A stretch of DNA of 64,000 nt from Parafilimonas terrae (GTDB taxonomy: Bacteria > Bacteroidota > Bacteroidia > Chitinophagales > Chitinophagaceae). This document shows positions 33,660 to 42,820 of this stretch, one piece after another. Where the stretch lies: the NCBI RefSeq assembly GCF_900115755.1, contig NZ_FOXQ01000005.1, positions 186,001 to 250,000 on the forward strand. Direction: 5' to 3'. Positions within the stretch are counted from its first letter, which is position 1, and each line of letters begins with the position of its first letter. The position numbers were made by a program, and so were the translations under genes. The notes under the pieces were generated by a model. It worked only from the letters and a program-made list of their open reading frames with translations, did not search any database and was not told the DNA's origin.

Positions 33660-36035
33660 TCATTCCGTTCTCAAACTCTTCACGGGATTAGCCACTGCCG
33701 CTTTTATGGATTGAAAGCTGATGGTAATTAAAGCAATAAGTATGGCTGAAATACCTGCTGCTAAAAATACCCACCAGCTTATCTCAATCCTGTATTGATA
33801 ATTTTGCAACCAGTCGCGCATCATCCACCATGAAACCGGGAAAGCAACAAAACATGAAACAGCAACCAGCAATAAAAACTCTTTTGATATAAGCGCTGTA
33901 ATACCAGAAACGCTTGCGCCCAATACTTTGCGTATGCCTATTTCTTTTGTTCTGCGTTCCGCTGTATAAGCAGCTAAACCAAACAATCCCAAACACGAGA
34001 TAATTACAGCAAGCGCGGCAAATATTTTTGAAAGCCGGCTTATCAGTTGCTCATTCTGAAACATTTGGTTGAACTGCTCATCCACAAAATGATAAACGAA
34101 GGGATATGATGGATTATCTTTCTTTATTACCGCTTCAACTTGTTTAAGCGAAGCTTCAACATTTGTTTCATGCTTCAGCCGCACATATACCAGCGATGCA
34201 TCTTCCGGCTTTACGCAAAAAAACATAACAGGGTCCGGCTTGCCATACATATCGCCATACATATAATCGTTTACAACGCCCACAACATTTAAAACAAGGT
34301 TGCTTGTATCACCATCCCAATGCAATGTTTTGCCAACAGCACTGCCTTTACCCATTAATTTTTCCAGCGACTGCGTGATCATTACATTCATCTTTTTTGA
34401 TTGAATACTGTCGGTTTCAACAAGGTCTCTTCCACCCAGGATTTTTATGCCGGCTGTATTCATATAGCCCGGCGAAACAAAACGCGTGGATACCAGTATC
34501 TGGTTGTTGGATGCTTTACCTTCCCACGTAAGCCCGCCTGTGTTATTACCGCTGTATAATGTATTATAATTAGACAATGCAAGGCTTTCAATAATGTTTG
34601 TATTTAAAAGATCTTGCTTAACCACAGCATAATTCTTAGCCAGTTCGCTGTTCATTTCAATTTGCAGCAGGTTATTTTTATTAAAACCAAGGTTCCTGCT
34701 TTTTACATGCTGTATTTGCTGGTAAATAATAATGGTGCTTATAATAAGTATAATGGATACGGAAAATTGCACCACTACCAGCCCCTTTCTTATAAAATTG
34801 GCGCTGCCTGCCTTAAGCTTCAATCCTTTTAAAACAAATACGGGATTAAAGGAGGACAAGTATAATGACGGATAACTGCCTGCTACCAGCCCGCAAACAA
34901 CAGTAATAGCAAGCAATGCCGCTATATGCAACGGACTATTTAAGCCTAACGAAAGTTCTTTTTGTACCAGTAAATTAAAGGCAGGCAATACCAGCGCCAT
35001 AAGAATTAAGGCAAGCATTGCAGACAAAGCCGCCATGAACAGCGCTTCAGTTATAAACTGGAAGACGAGGCTTTGCCTGCCGGCGCCTAACACTTTTCGC
35101 ACACCCACTTCTTTTGCACGCTTCTCGCTGCGCGCTGTGGAGAGGTTCATAAAATTAATGCAGGCTATTAGTAAAATAATCCATGCAATGGTGGTGAATA
35201 AATGCACATAAGTAATGCGCCCGCCACCCGTTTGCACACCGTTATCAAATTCATCGCGCAAATGCCAGTCGTGCAGCGACCATAAAAACGGCCTTGCTAT
35301 AGATTTAGGTTCATGTTGCTGAATAAAATCATACAACAATTTATTTACTGAAGCTGCATTTACACCGGGCTTTAATTCAACAAAGGTGGATAAGCAGTTA
35401 TTGCCCCAATACTGCGCCCATGATTGATTTTCATTATACCACACATCGAATGGCGAAACCCATTCAAAATTTACGGTTGAATTTTTGGGAATATCTTTTA
35501 TAAGGCCTGTAATTATATAATCCTGCTTATTATCCACACGCACTGTTTTACCAAGTACATCTTTATCTGTACCAAAAAACTTCTTTGCTGTTGCCTGTGT
35601 AATAACCATAGAATGCAACTGGGAAAAAGCTGTTTTGGCATTGCCTTCCACAAACGGAAAAGTAAACATGCTGAACAAAGAAGCATCAACATAACTGCCA
35701 ATGGCATACATTGATTTGTTGCCTATGGAAATAAGTTTTGATGAACCTTCACCTCCTAACCTGCATGTGTTGGCAACGCCAGGGATAGCCGATTGCATGG
35801 CTGGCGCCAACGGCACCGGTGTTGAACCAAATGTTGCTGTGTAAGCGTCATACTTTTGGTTTTCGCGGACAAAATATAGTTGGTCTTTTTTAGTATTGAA
35901 CTGATCGAAGTTCAGTTCGTCTTCTACCCATAAAAAAATTAAACCGGCGCAGGCAATGCCAATGGCCAGCCCAAAAATATTTAAGAAGCTATAACCTTTA
36001 TTTTTCCAAAGGTTTCTGAATGTTGTTTTGAACAT
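33660..36035 (-). CDS. MacB/FtsX-type ABC permease
   Basis: Permease of 791 residues starting MFKTTFRNLWKNKGYSFLNIFGLAIGIACAGLIF. The first FtsX block carries KEVGVRKVLGAGRQSLVFQF and the C-terminal block KEIGIRKVLGASVSGITALISKEF, ending ANPVKSLRTE. Eight membrane helices in the 1+3+1+3 pattern are expected. A remnant of another permease start lies just upstream at 36094-36245, so this spot in the array has suffered a deletion. No ATP-binding subunit is nearby. Confidence 0.91.
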   Translation of the reverse strand: MFKTTFRNLWKNKGYSFLNIFGLAIGIACAGLIFLWVEDELNFDQFNTKKDQLYFVRENQKYDAYTATFGSTPVPLAPAMQSAIPGVANTCRLGGEGSSKLISIGNKSMYAIGSYVDASLFSMFTFPFVEGNAKTAFSQLHSMVITQATAKKFFGTDKDVLGKTVRVDNKQDYIITGLIKDIPKNSTVNFEWVSPFDVWYNENQSWAQYWGNNCLSTFVELKPGVNAASVNKLLYDFIQQHEPKSIARPFLWSLHDWHLRDEFDNGVQTGGGRITYVHLFTTIAWIILLIACINFMNLSTARSEKRAKEVGVRKVLGAGRQSLVFQFITEALFMAALSAMLALILMALVLPAFNLLVQKELSLGLNSPLHIAALLAITVVCGLVAGSYPSLYLSSFNPVFVLKGLKLKAGSANFIRKGLVVVQFSVSIILIISTIIIYQQIQHVKSRNLGFNKNNLLQIEMNSELAKNYAVVKQDLLNTNIIESLALSNYNTLYSGNNTGGLTWEGKASNNQILVSTRFVSPGYMNTAGIKILGGRDLVETDSIQSKKMNVMITQSLEKLMGKGSAVGKTLHWDGDTSNLVLNVVGVVNDYMYGDMYGKPDPVMFFCVKPEDASLVYVRLKHETNVEASLKQVEAVIKKDNPSYPFVYHFVDEQFNQMFQNEQLISRLSKIFAALAVIISCLGLFGLAAYTAERRTKEIGIRKVLGASVSGITALISKEFLLLVAVSCFVAFPVSWWMMRDWLQNYQYRIEISWWVFLAAGISAILIALITISFQSIKAAVANPVKSLRTE

Positions 36036-36063
36036 AGATATTTATTTCTGATGTATTATTTAG

Positions 36064-36093
36064 CTTCAGGCTATGAGCTGCGAGCTTCTGACA
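36064..36093. repeat. AGCT-rich intergenic mini-repeat
   Basis: CTTCAGGCTATGAGCTGCG and following bases resemble tracts at 24703-24722 and 37556-37600. It abuts the permease remnant. Confidence 0.35.
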
Positions 36094-36245
36094 TCATGTT
36101 ATATAATTCATCATTTCCATACAAACGTCATTATAATAATGCAGGGCGGCCATGTCAATAGCAAGGCCAACGATGTTTATGATGGAATATGCTTTGCGCT
36201 TCCATAAATTACGAAGTGCCTTGCAGGGAAATAGTTTTTAAACAT
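36094..36245 (-). pseudogene. Remnant of an FtsX-type permease N-terminus
   Basis: On the minus strand an ATG at 36245 starts MFKNYF, the paralogue opening. After a one-base frame change the sequence reads ALRNLWKRKAYSIINIVGLAID, clearly the first membrane helix region of a permease. The similarity then stops and a stop codon follows at 36094-36096. It is a truncated, frameshifted leftover of another array member. The rest of the 290-base gap (36036-36324) holds the mini-repeat and no other gene. Confidence 0.8.
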
Positions 36246-36324
36246 ATCTAATGTTTGATCTATTTAAACGCAGGTTTTAAGCTCATGTTTTCCTGCGCAT
36301 CCTTCAACCCATTTAAATCCCGGC

Positions 36325-37536
36325 TCATGCCGCTCTCCTGCCGAGTGAACGCATTACTTGTCCATAATAATAATCAGACTTTATATTTTTAGCAGCATCG
36401 CCAATTTGTTTTCTTAAGGTTTCGCTATCCGGCATTTTATCAGCAATCTTCATCAGCATCTGGGCCTGGTAATAATCAGAACCTATCTTTCCTGCGTATT
36501 GTATCAGGCTGCTCCATGCCGCTTCATCTGTAATGTTTTCGTCTATCAGGCCAGAGAGTATGCTGTATTGATAATAATCGCTCTTTATGTTTTGTGCTGC
36601 AGCTATCGTTTTATCATAACGGTCTTTATTAAGCGTTTTATTTTTAAGCAGGGCGCTGATGATCTCAGATTTGTAATAGTCGCTGCCCATATTGCCTGCT
36701 ATCTTCATAAGACCTGCAAACCTTGCATCAGAAATATCATTATTGCTTAATAGTTTTTTTACCACTTCGGCCTGATAGTAATCAGATTTCATATTACTTA
36801 CAATGGTCATTACCTGCTGGTATTGTTTTTCATTAAGCGATGTATTGAGTAATTTTTTTACTGTTTCACTTTGATAATAATCGGAAGAAATGCTGTTTAC
36901 AGTTTGCAGGTAAGCATTGGATGTAGCTTCATCGGCAAGAAAGGGGCCCATTACACCATCCAGTAATTCAGCTTTATAATAATCGCTGCTGAGGTACTGA
37001 TTGGCCTTATTAAGCAGTGTAACCATTTCATCTTTTGAAAGCTTTTGATTTTTCAACAGGTAAGAGAGATACATTTCTTTTACATAATCACTTTTGAAGC
37101 GCTCCACTTCGCTCAATACGCCAGAAGTGCCTTTTTGAGCAAATATTCTTTGTACGCGGTTATCGGCATCCACACCATAATCAATCAGCAACTGCACGCA
37201 GTCTTCAACAAGCGCTTTATCTTCTGCAGTCAGCGTTGATTTTTTATTACCATTAACCGTATATAAAAGATTGCCTTTGCCATCTTCTTCCACTTCAAGC
37301 GACTGACCTTTTTTGCGATAATAGATGTACCCTTCATCAGATATCGACGTAATGCTTTTATCATCATCGCCAAGCTTTACATCGCCTTTAATAGTGAGCG
37401 TTAATTTTTCAGCGCTGTTCTTTACTTTTAAATTAAATACGTTGTTTAGTCTTGAGTAAGAAACCTCATTATTTTGCGCATGTATCAGCGCAACAAATGC
37501 AAAACATAACAGTAAACTTGAAATGATCTTTTTCAT
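36325..37536 (-). CDS. Exported protein with eight 34-residue SDYY helical repeats
   Basis: Protein of 403 residues that I do not recognise by name. Signal peptide IISSLLLCFAFVALIHAQ is followed by a beta-rich region to about 100 (LTLTIKGDVKLGDDDKSI) and then eight repeats starting SDYV/SDYY at residues 149, 184, 218, 251, 285, 319, 353 and 387. The consensus is SDYYQAE-x-x-x-x-LL with a second helix ending IxSNMK/IAGNMG. The 33-35-residue period is that of TPR-like alpha-solenoids, but the motif is distinct. It probably forms a periplasmic binding scaffold. It lies within the permease array on the same strand, so a link to the permeases is possible. Function unknown. Confidence 0.85.
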   Translation of the reverse strand: MKKIISSLLLCFAFVALIHAQNNEVSYSRLNNVFNLKVKNSAEKLTLTIKGDVKLGDDDKSITSISDEGYIYYRKKGQSLEVEEDGKGNLLYTVNGNKKSTLTAEDKALVEDCVQLLIDYGVDADNRVQRIFAQKGTSGVLSEVERFKSDYVKEMYLSYLLKNQKLSKDEMVTLLNKANQYLSSDYYKAELLDGVMGPFLADEATSNAYLQTVNSISSDYYQSETVKKLLNTSLNEKQYQQVMTIVSNMKSDYYQAEVVKKLLSNNDISDARFAGLMKIAGNMGSDYYKSEIISALLKNKTLNKDRYDKTIAAAQNIKSDYYQYSILSGLIDENITDEAAWSSLIQYAGKIGSDYYQAQMLMKIADKMPDSETLRKQIGDAAKNIKSDYYYGQVMRSLGRRAA

Positions 37537-37555
37537 TATTTTATTTTTGTTGTTT

Positions 37556-37600
37556 TGGAGCTGTCAGTTGTGAGCTGTTAGCTATCAGCCTTGAGCTAAG
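37556..37600. repeat. AGCT-rich intergenic mini-repeat
   Basis: Tandem imperfect units around GAGCTGTCAGTTGTGAGCTG fill the gap between the SDYY-repeat gene and the next permease. They are similar to 24703-24722 and 36064-36093. Confidence 0.4.
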
Positions 37601-37627
37601 ACTTTTACGAATCCTTATCTCATCCCA

Positions 37628-40057
37628 TCATTCCGTTCTTAAACTCTTTACCGGGTTGGCCACAGCCGCTTTGATTGTTTGAAAGCCAACTGCAATAGAT
37701 GTTACAACAAGCGCGGCCAGGACAGCTACGGCAAAAACCCACCAGCTTATAGATGTTCTGTAAGCAAAATCCTGCAGCCATTTATTCATTAATAACCACG
37801 CTATTGGTGCAGCAATAAAAAATGCTACAACAATAAGTTTCAAAAAGTCTTTGGATAATATGAATGATATGTCTTTAACCGAAGCGCCCAACACTTTGCG
37901 AATGCCAATTTCTTTAGTCTTTTGTTCTATCATAAAAGACAGCAGGCCCACAAGGCCAAGTATATTAATGACTACAGACAGGAAAGTGAACAGGTTAAAT
38001 AGATGCTGTGTGCGCTTTTCATTCTTATATAGTGAAGCAATATGCTGATCTAAAAAACTGGTTTCAAACAATTGATCGGGATATACAGATGTCCAGGCTT
38101 TTTCAATAGCGGCTAATGTGGCAGCCGAATATCCTTTGCTTAATTTTATACCGGCGTTATAATAAAAGAAAGGAAAATCAACCATTATTACCGGCGCCAC
38201 GGCATCGTGCAGCGATGTTGTATTATAATCTTTCACCACGCCAACTACCGGCGCTGTTATATCGTACATGCCAAAAGTTACATACTTGCCTATTGCCTTT
38301 TCAGGAGAAGCAAAACCAAGCGCTTTTACAGCTTTTTCATTCAACACAAAAGCATAATGCTTTAAGGAATCCGGAATTGACAGATCAATATTGTGCTCAT
38401 CAGTATCATCAATCCAGCGGCCTGCCAGCAGTTGCAGGTTATAGGTTTTTAAATAATTTTTATCAGAAGCTTTTACTTCCACATCAATCTTTTCAGAAGC
38501 ATATTTTTCTTTAACATTAAAACCCGTAGATGCATTGTTATCTGCTATTGGCGCACCAAGCGAAAGGCTAACGTTGCTTACGCCCGGTATGGCGGCCAGC
38601 TTGTCTTTCAGCAATTTCAGTTGTTGCGGCTTATTTTCCGGAAGGCTTATATCCACCACATTATTCGTTATAAAACCCAGCGGTTGCGATTGTATAAAAT
38701 TCATTTGCTTTGCCACCACCAAAGCGCCGATAATTAAAACCTGCGCCGTTAAAAACTGGAACACAACAAGGCTTCTTCTTAATGTAACAACAGAAGTTTT
38801 TGGCGTTATAGTTTTATTCTTTAAAGCAGTAATAGGATTGAAACCTGATAAAACAAATGCAGGATATAAACCAGACAGCAATGATACCGTAATCCATAAA
38901 CCTGCCAAAAACAAAGCGCTCTTTATATGCAGCCAGTTAAGCGGAATATTTTTATCGAAGAATTTATTTAGCGGCGGCAGGAACAGATTAATAGATAAAG
39001 CAGCAACAATAAATACAAAAGCAGTAAGCAAAAAAGTTTCTGATAAGAATTGTTTGATTAAATGCTGCCTCGTTGCGCCCATGGTTTTACGCACGCCAAC
39101 TTCTTTCGATTTTTTTATTGCAAGCGCCGTTGAAAGGTTTGTATAATTAATACAGGCTGATAAAATGAGGAACAAGCCTATAGCACCGATTAAATACAAA
39201 TAGCTATAGTTAATGGTATAAGACGGGTTGCTGTTAGCATACAATTGATTGAAATGAATATCAGGCAATGGCTGCAGGCTGAATGCAGTGGTGGTGCCGT
39301 CATTATCTTTGTTAAGATGATCGTTGGCAATGCCAGCAAGTGCACGCTGCACCCGGCTTACTTTATTTTTATCGGATAATGCTATATACGTAAATCCTGA
39401 AGCGCTTAAGCCCCACTGATCTATTGGAAACCCGCCAATAAATTCAGGCCGCAATGATTTGTAAGAAACAATCATATTATACGGTAAATGCGTATTGGAA
39501 GGCGCATTTGCTATTACAGCAGCCACCTGCAGGTCAACAAGATTTAAAATTTTTATACGCTTGCCTACAGGGTTTTCATTACCAAAAAATTTACGGGCCG
39601 TTTCTTCCGTAAGAATGGCAAAGCCCGGTTCCGTAAGCGCTCTTTTTATATCGCCTTGTTGTACTGTTAAAGGAAACAGTTTGGGAAAAACAGAATCAGC
39701 AAAAACAATACTTGTTTCCCGTAATTTTTTGTTATCAAAAAAAACAGGCGCATTGCTTTGAAAATGAATTTGGGAAATAAGTTTTTCATCCGGCATAGCA
39801 GCCCGCAAGGCTGTTGCCAGCGGATATGGTGTGATAGGGTTATAGGTTTTGCCCGTTGGCCTTTCTACAGCTTTTACAATGCGGTAAATGTTTGTATCGT
39901 TACCTGCAGATTTATCAAAACTTGTTTCATGCAGAATGATCAAACCAATCAATATGCATGCAACCACGCTTATGTAAAGGCCAATAAAATTCAGCGCAAA
40001 AAAGCCTTTGTTCTTTTTTATATTTCGCCACGCGGTTAACAAATAATTTTTAAACAT
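37628..40057 (-). CDS. MacB/FtsX-type ABC permease
   Basis: Permease of 809 residues starting MFKNYLLTAWRNIKKNKGFFALNFIGLYISVVACILIG. The first membrane helix has GLYISV where its paralogues have GLAIG. The first FtsX block holds KEVGVRKTMGATRQHLIKQFLSE and the C-terminal block KEIGIRKVLGASVKDISFILSKDF, ending ANPVKSLRTE. It lies 60 bases after the permease starting at 42577 and is probably co-transcribed with it. Periplasmic domain sequences differ from all neighbours. Confidence 0.91.
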   Translation of the reverse strand: MFKNYLLTAWRNIKKNKGFFALNFIGLYISVVACILIGLIILHETSFDKSAGNDTNIYRIVKAVERPTGKTYNPITPYPLATALRAAMPDEKLISQIHFQSNAPVFFDNKKLRETSIVFADSVFPKLFPLTVQQGDIKRALTEPGFAILTEETARKFFGNENPVGKRIKILNLVDLQVAAVIANAPSNTHLPYNMIVSYKSLRPEFIGGFPIDQWGLSASGFTYIALSDKNKVSRVQRALAGIANDHLNKDNDGTTTAFSLQPLPDIHFNQLYANSNPSYTINYSYLYLIGAIGLFLILSACINYTNLSTALAIKKSKEVGVRKTMGATRQHLIKQFLSETFLLTAFVFIVAALSINLFLPPLNKFFDKNIPLNWLHIKSALFLAGLWITVSLLSGLYPAFVLSGFNPITALKNKTITPKTSVVTLRRSLVVFQFLTAQVLIIGALVVAKQMNFIQSQPLGFITNNVVDISLPENKPQQLKLLKDKLAAIPGVSNVSLSLGAPIADNNASTGFNVKEKYASEKIDVEVKASDKNYLKTYNLQLLAGRWIDDTDEHNIDLSIPDSLKHYAFVLNEKAVKALGFASPEKAIGKYVTFGMYDITAPVVGVVKDYNTTSLHDAVAPVIMVDFPFFYYNAGIKLSKGYSAATLAAIEKAWTSVYPDQLFETSFLDQHIASLYKNEKRTQHLFNLFTFLSVVINILGLVGLLSFMIEQKTKEIGIRKVLGASVKDISFILSKDFLKLIVVAFFIAAPIAWLLMNKWLQDFAYRTSISWWVFAVAVLAALVVTSIAVGFQTIKAAVANPVKSLRTE

Positions 40058-40075
40058 ACGGTTGATTTCTAATGT

Positions 40076-40109
40076 TTGTTTTTTTGATGCCTGATTTACG
40101 ATTGGCCGT
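40076..40109. repeat. Intergenic repeat, copy 2
   Basis: It is nearly identical (32 of 34) to 33604-33637 and occupies the equivalent position between two permease genes. This is evidence that array members arose by duplication including flanking DNA, or that they exchange sequence. Confidence 0.75.
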
Positions 40110-40117
40110 TGACAGCC

Positions 40118-42577
40118 TCATTCCGTTCTCAAACTTTTCACCGGGTTAGCAACGGCCGCCCTTATTGCCTGTACGCTGATGGTTAATAAAGCTATAAGCA
40201 GCGCAACCAATGCAGTTATTAAAAATACCGTCCAGCTTATATGCGTGCGGTAAGCAAAACTTTGCAGCCATTTCTTCATAATAAACCAGGCCAGCGGCGA
40301 TGCTATAATAATGGCAATGCTAACAAGCTTTAAAAAATCTGTTGAAAGCAAAGCAACGATGCTGGATACACTTGCTCCTAAAACTTTGCGCACGCCAATT
40401 TCTTTTATGCGTTGCTCGGCGCTGAAAGTGGCAAGGCCAAACAAACCAAGGCATGAAATAAGAATGGCGATGATAGTGAAGTCGCCCACAATGGCTGACA
40501 GCTTATTTTCCGCATCATAATTTTCCTGGAAATCCTTGTCAAGAAAACTGTAATCAAAAGGTTCTGAGGCATTAAGGCTGTGCCAGGTATTTTGAACAGC
40601 TTTTAAAGCCGCAGCCATATCATTTGATTTAATATGCACAATGGCATAATTAAACTGTGGCGGTATATTCAACATAAAACCGAAAGGGCCGATGGGCAGG
40701 TGAAGGTCTTCATAATGAAAATCTTTCACCACGCCAGCAATATTGAAATTATAAGTAATGTTATTAAAAGTGGAATGCAGTTTTTGATTAACAGCTTGCT
40801 GCGCATTGGCAAAACCTAAAGACTTTACAGAGCTTTCATTCAATACAACAGCAGCAGTTGTGGTATCCTGTGCATAATAATCATCTGAAAACATTCTGCC
40901 GGCAAGCAGTTTAATGCCGAGCGTTTGAAGAAAACGCGTATCAACATAATTCATCTTTACATCCTTGCCCTGCTGCATATCCTGGCCATCTTTAAAGAAA
41001 ATATTATCTGCAACGTTTGCAATGCCGGGATAATACAATGATGCGCCAACATTGCTTACGTATGATTGTTTAAGCAGCTCGTCTTTTAATGCGCCGTACA
41101 TTTCTTTTGCATGGCCGCTGCGCAATGGAATTACAACCTGCTGGTTTTGTTCAAATCCAAGATCGGCAGAACGAAGAAATTTCATTTGATTGTTGATAAC
41201 AACAGAAGCTACAATCAATACAACAGAAATAATGAACTGAAAAACCACCAGCGTTTTACGCAGTGTAATGGCAGAAAGTGAATTGGAGAACTTGCCTTTT
41301 AAAACCCTTGCCGGGTTGAAAGAAGATAAATAAAATGCAGGATAACTGCCCGCTATCAATCCTGTAATTATGGCTAATGCAGCAAATGTGGCAATAAGGC
41401 CGGCATTATCTGTAAACGACAAGGCGAGCTGCTTTCCGGAAACCTGGTTAAACAAAGGCAATAACAATTTTGTAAATGCAAATGCAAGCAGTAAAGCAGT
41501 GAGGCTCATTAAAACTGCTTCGCCAAGAAATTGCGTTACCAGTAATTTTTTTTGTGCGCCTAATACTTTTCTTATGCCCACTTCCGCTGAACGTTTGGCA
41601 GATTGCGCGGTAGCAAGGTTCATGAAATTAATGCAGGCAATTAATAAAGTAAACAATGCGATGGAACCGAGAATGTATAAATACGTTACGCTGCCGCCCG
41701 GCGTAACATTGTTCTTCACATCTTCATTCAAATGAATTTGTTTAAGCGGAACGAGGAATTGCTTTTTTGAAAAACCTACAGCCTTTAAATCGTTGCCTGC
41801 ATATTTTTCAATAAACGCGGGAAATTTAGCTTCAAGGTTGGCAACATTAGCACCGGGTTTTAGCTTAAGATAAGTAAAGAAGTAATTATTTGTTGCAAGA
41901 TTGGGGCCCTGGCTTTTTATTCTTTCTTCCATAGCGCCGCCCATCATGCTCATAAAAAACCTGCCGTCAATATGCGAAGGTTTATTAATGGGTTTAAAAA
42001 CACCTGTAACCATAAAATCATGATCACCGTTAGTGCTGCTGCTTATATGCACCACTTTATTTAATGCAGGCTGGCTGCCAAATAATTTCCTGGCAACATC
42101 TTCAGACAATACAACTGTATTAGGATTATTTAATGCAGATTGTGGTTGCCCCTCAACAAAATTGTAAGTAAACATTCTGAAGAAAGTTGAATCTGCGAGG
42201 TAGCCTTTGGTTTCATAAAAAGATTTTACACTGCCGCTACCTTCGTTGTATTGCAGCAATGTTTTATCTTCTCCAAAAAGCCTTGCAATTCTTGTGGATT
42301 GCTCTATTTCAGGAAAAACATTCTGCATGGTTTCTCCCAAAGCAGCCGGTGTATTCGGTAATTTTTTAAAATTTCCAAGGCCTATAAATTCACTCCCAAC
42401 CTGGTAAATATTACCTGCATCTTTTTGATAAGTGTCATAACTCGTTTCATTTAAAATATACAGCGTTATCATTATACAGCAGGTAAGCCCTACTGATAAA
42501 CCAATGATGTTTATAAATGAAAACATCTTGCTCTTCATTACGTTGCGCCACGCCGTTTTGAGGTAAGTTTTAAACAT
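40118..42577 (-). CDS. MacB/FtsX-type ABC permease, first gene of the array
   Basis: Permease of 819 residues starting MFKTYLKTAWRNVMKSKMFSFINIIGLSVGLTCC. The first FtsX block has AEVGIRKVLGAQKKLLVTQFLGE and the C-terminal block KEIGVRKVLGASVSSIVALLSTDF, ending ANPVKSLRTE. The ATG at 42577 matches the paralogues. A clear sigma-54-type promoter and tandem palindromes lie upstream, and all genes down to 24757 run in the same direction. It may therefore lead a long, inducible permease transcript interrupted by partial hairpins. Confidence 0.92.
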   Translation of the reverse strand: MFKTYLKTAWRNVMKSKMFSFINIIGLSVGLTCCIMITLYILNETSYDTYQKDAGNIYQVGSEFIGLGNFKKLPNTPAALGETMQNVFPEIEQSTRIARLFGEDKTLLQYNEGSGSVKSFYETKGYLADSTFFRMFTYNFVEGQPQSALNNPNTVVLSEDVARKLFGSQPALNKVVHISSSTNGDHDFMVTGVFKPINKPSHIDGRFFMSMMGGAMEERIKSQGPNLATNNYFFTYLKLKPGANVANLEAKFPAFIEKYAGNDLKAVGFSKKQFLVPLKQIHLNEDVKNNVTPGGSVTYLYILGSIALFTLLIACINFMNLATAQSAKRSAEVGIRKVLGAQKKLLVTQFLGEAVLMSLTALLLAFAFTKLLLPLFNQVSGKQLALSFTDNAGLIATFAALAIITGLIAGSYPAFYLSSFNPARVLKGKFSNSLSAITLRKTLVVFQFIISVVLIVASVVINNQMKFLRSADLGFEQNQQVVIPLRSGHAKEMYGALKDELLKQSYVSNVGASLYYPGIANVADNIFFKDGQDMQQGKDVKMNYVDTRFLQTLGIKLLAGRMFSDDYYAQDTTTAAVVLNESSVKSLGFANAQQAVNQKLHSTFNNITYNFNIAGVVKDFHYEDLHLPIGPFGFMLNIPPQFNYAIVHIKSNDMAAALKAVQNTWHSLNASEPFDYSFLDKDFQENYDAENKLSAIVGDFTIIAILISCLGLFGLATFSAEQRIKEIGVRKVLGASVSSIVALLSTDFLKLVSIAIIIASPLAWFIMKKWLQSFAYRTHISWTVFLITALVALLIALLTISVQAIRAAVANPVKSLRTE

Positions 42578-42645
42578 GAGATACCCGGTTTGGTTATAGA
42601 ACTTTTCTATTACTATAACGCATAGCAATAACTGCCTGTGAAGTT

Positions 42646-42661
42646 TGCAACGTAAATGCCA
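42646..42661 (-). promoter_or_regulatory. Sigma-54 -24/-12 promoter
   Basis: On the minus strand TGGCATTTACGTTGCA matches TGGCAY-N5-TTGCW fully, with GG and GC correctly spaced. Transcription would begin near 42635, giving a leader of about 58 bases before the permease at 42577. Confidence 0.75.
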
Positions 42662-42707
42662 AGCATATAAGAAATTGTTTTTTAATAGTTTAGGATTGAC
42701 TAAATTG

Positions 42708-42737
42708 AAAAAGGTGTTCGATAATGAACACCTTTTT
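42708..42737. terminator. Terminator hairpin overlapping an enhancer-like palindrome
   Basis: Arms AAAAAGGTGTTC (42708-42719) and GAACACCTTTTT (42726-42737) form a perfect 12-bp stem with a 6-base loop and U-tracts on both strands. It can end transcripts of the L,D-transpeptidase-like gene. Its core is also the proximal palindrome of the permease promoter. Confidence 0.85.
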
Positions 42738-42752
42738 GTACGGCGGTGAACG
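42715..42752 (-). promoter_or_regulatory. Tandem palindromes, candidate enhancer-binding-protein sites
   Basis: Proximal TGTTCGATAATGAACA (42715-42730) and distal TGTACGGCGGTGAACG (42737-42752) both have the 6-4-6 form. Their centres are 22 bp apart, and the proximal centre is 75 bp from the -12 GC of the sigma-54 element, identical to the set before 5671. Confidence 0.6.
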
Positions 42753-42820
42753 AACTGGCAAAGCCAAAAATCAATAATGGCTTGTTTCGCTTTTACGAAA
42801 GCAACAGGCTGTTCGCTTTG

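Noticed and set aside
36328-37092. SDYY repeats as ordinary TPR repeats
   Set aside because: The period is 34, but the TPR consensus residues (W/Y-G-Y-A-P pattern) are not seen, so it is left as a distinct repeat.
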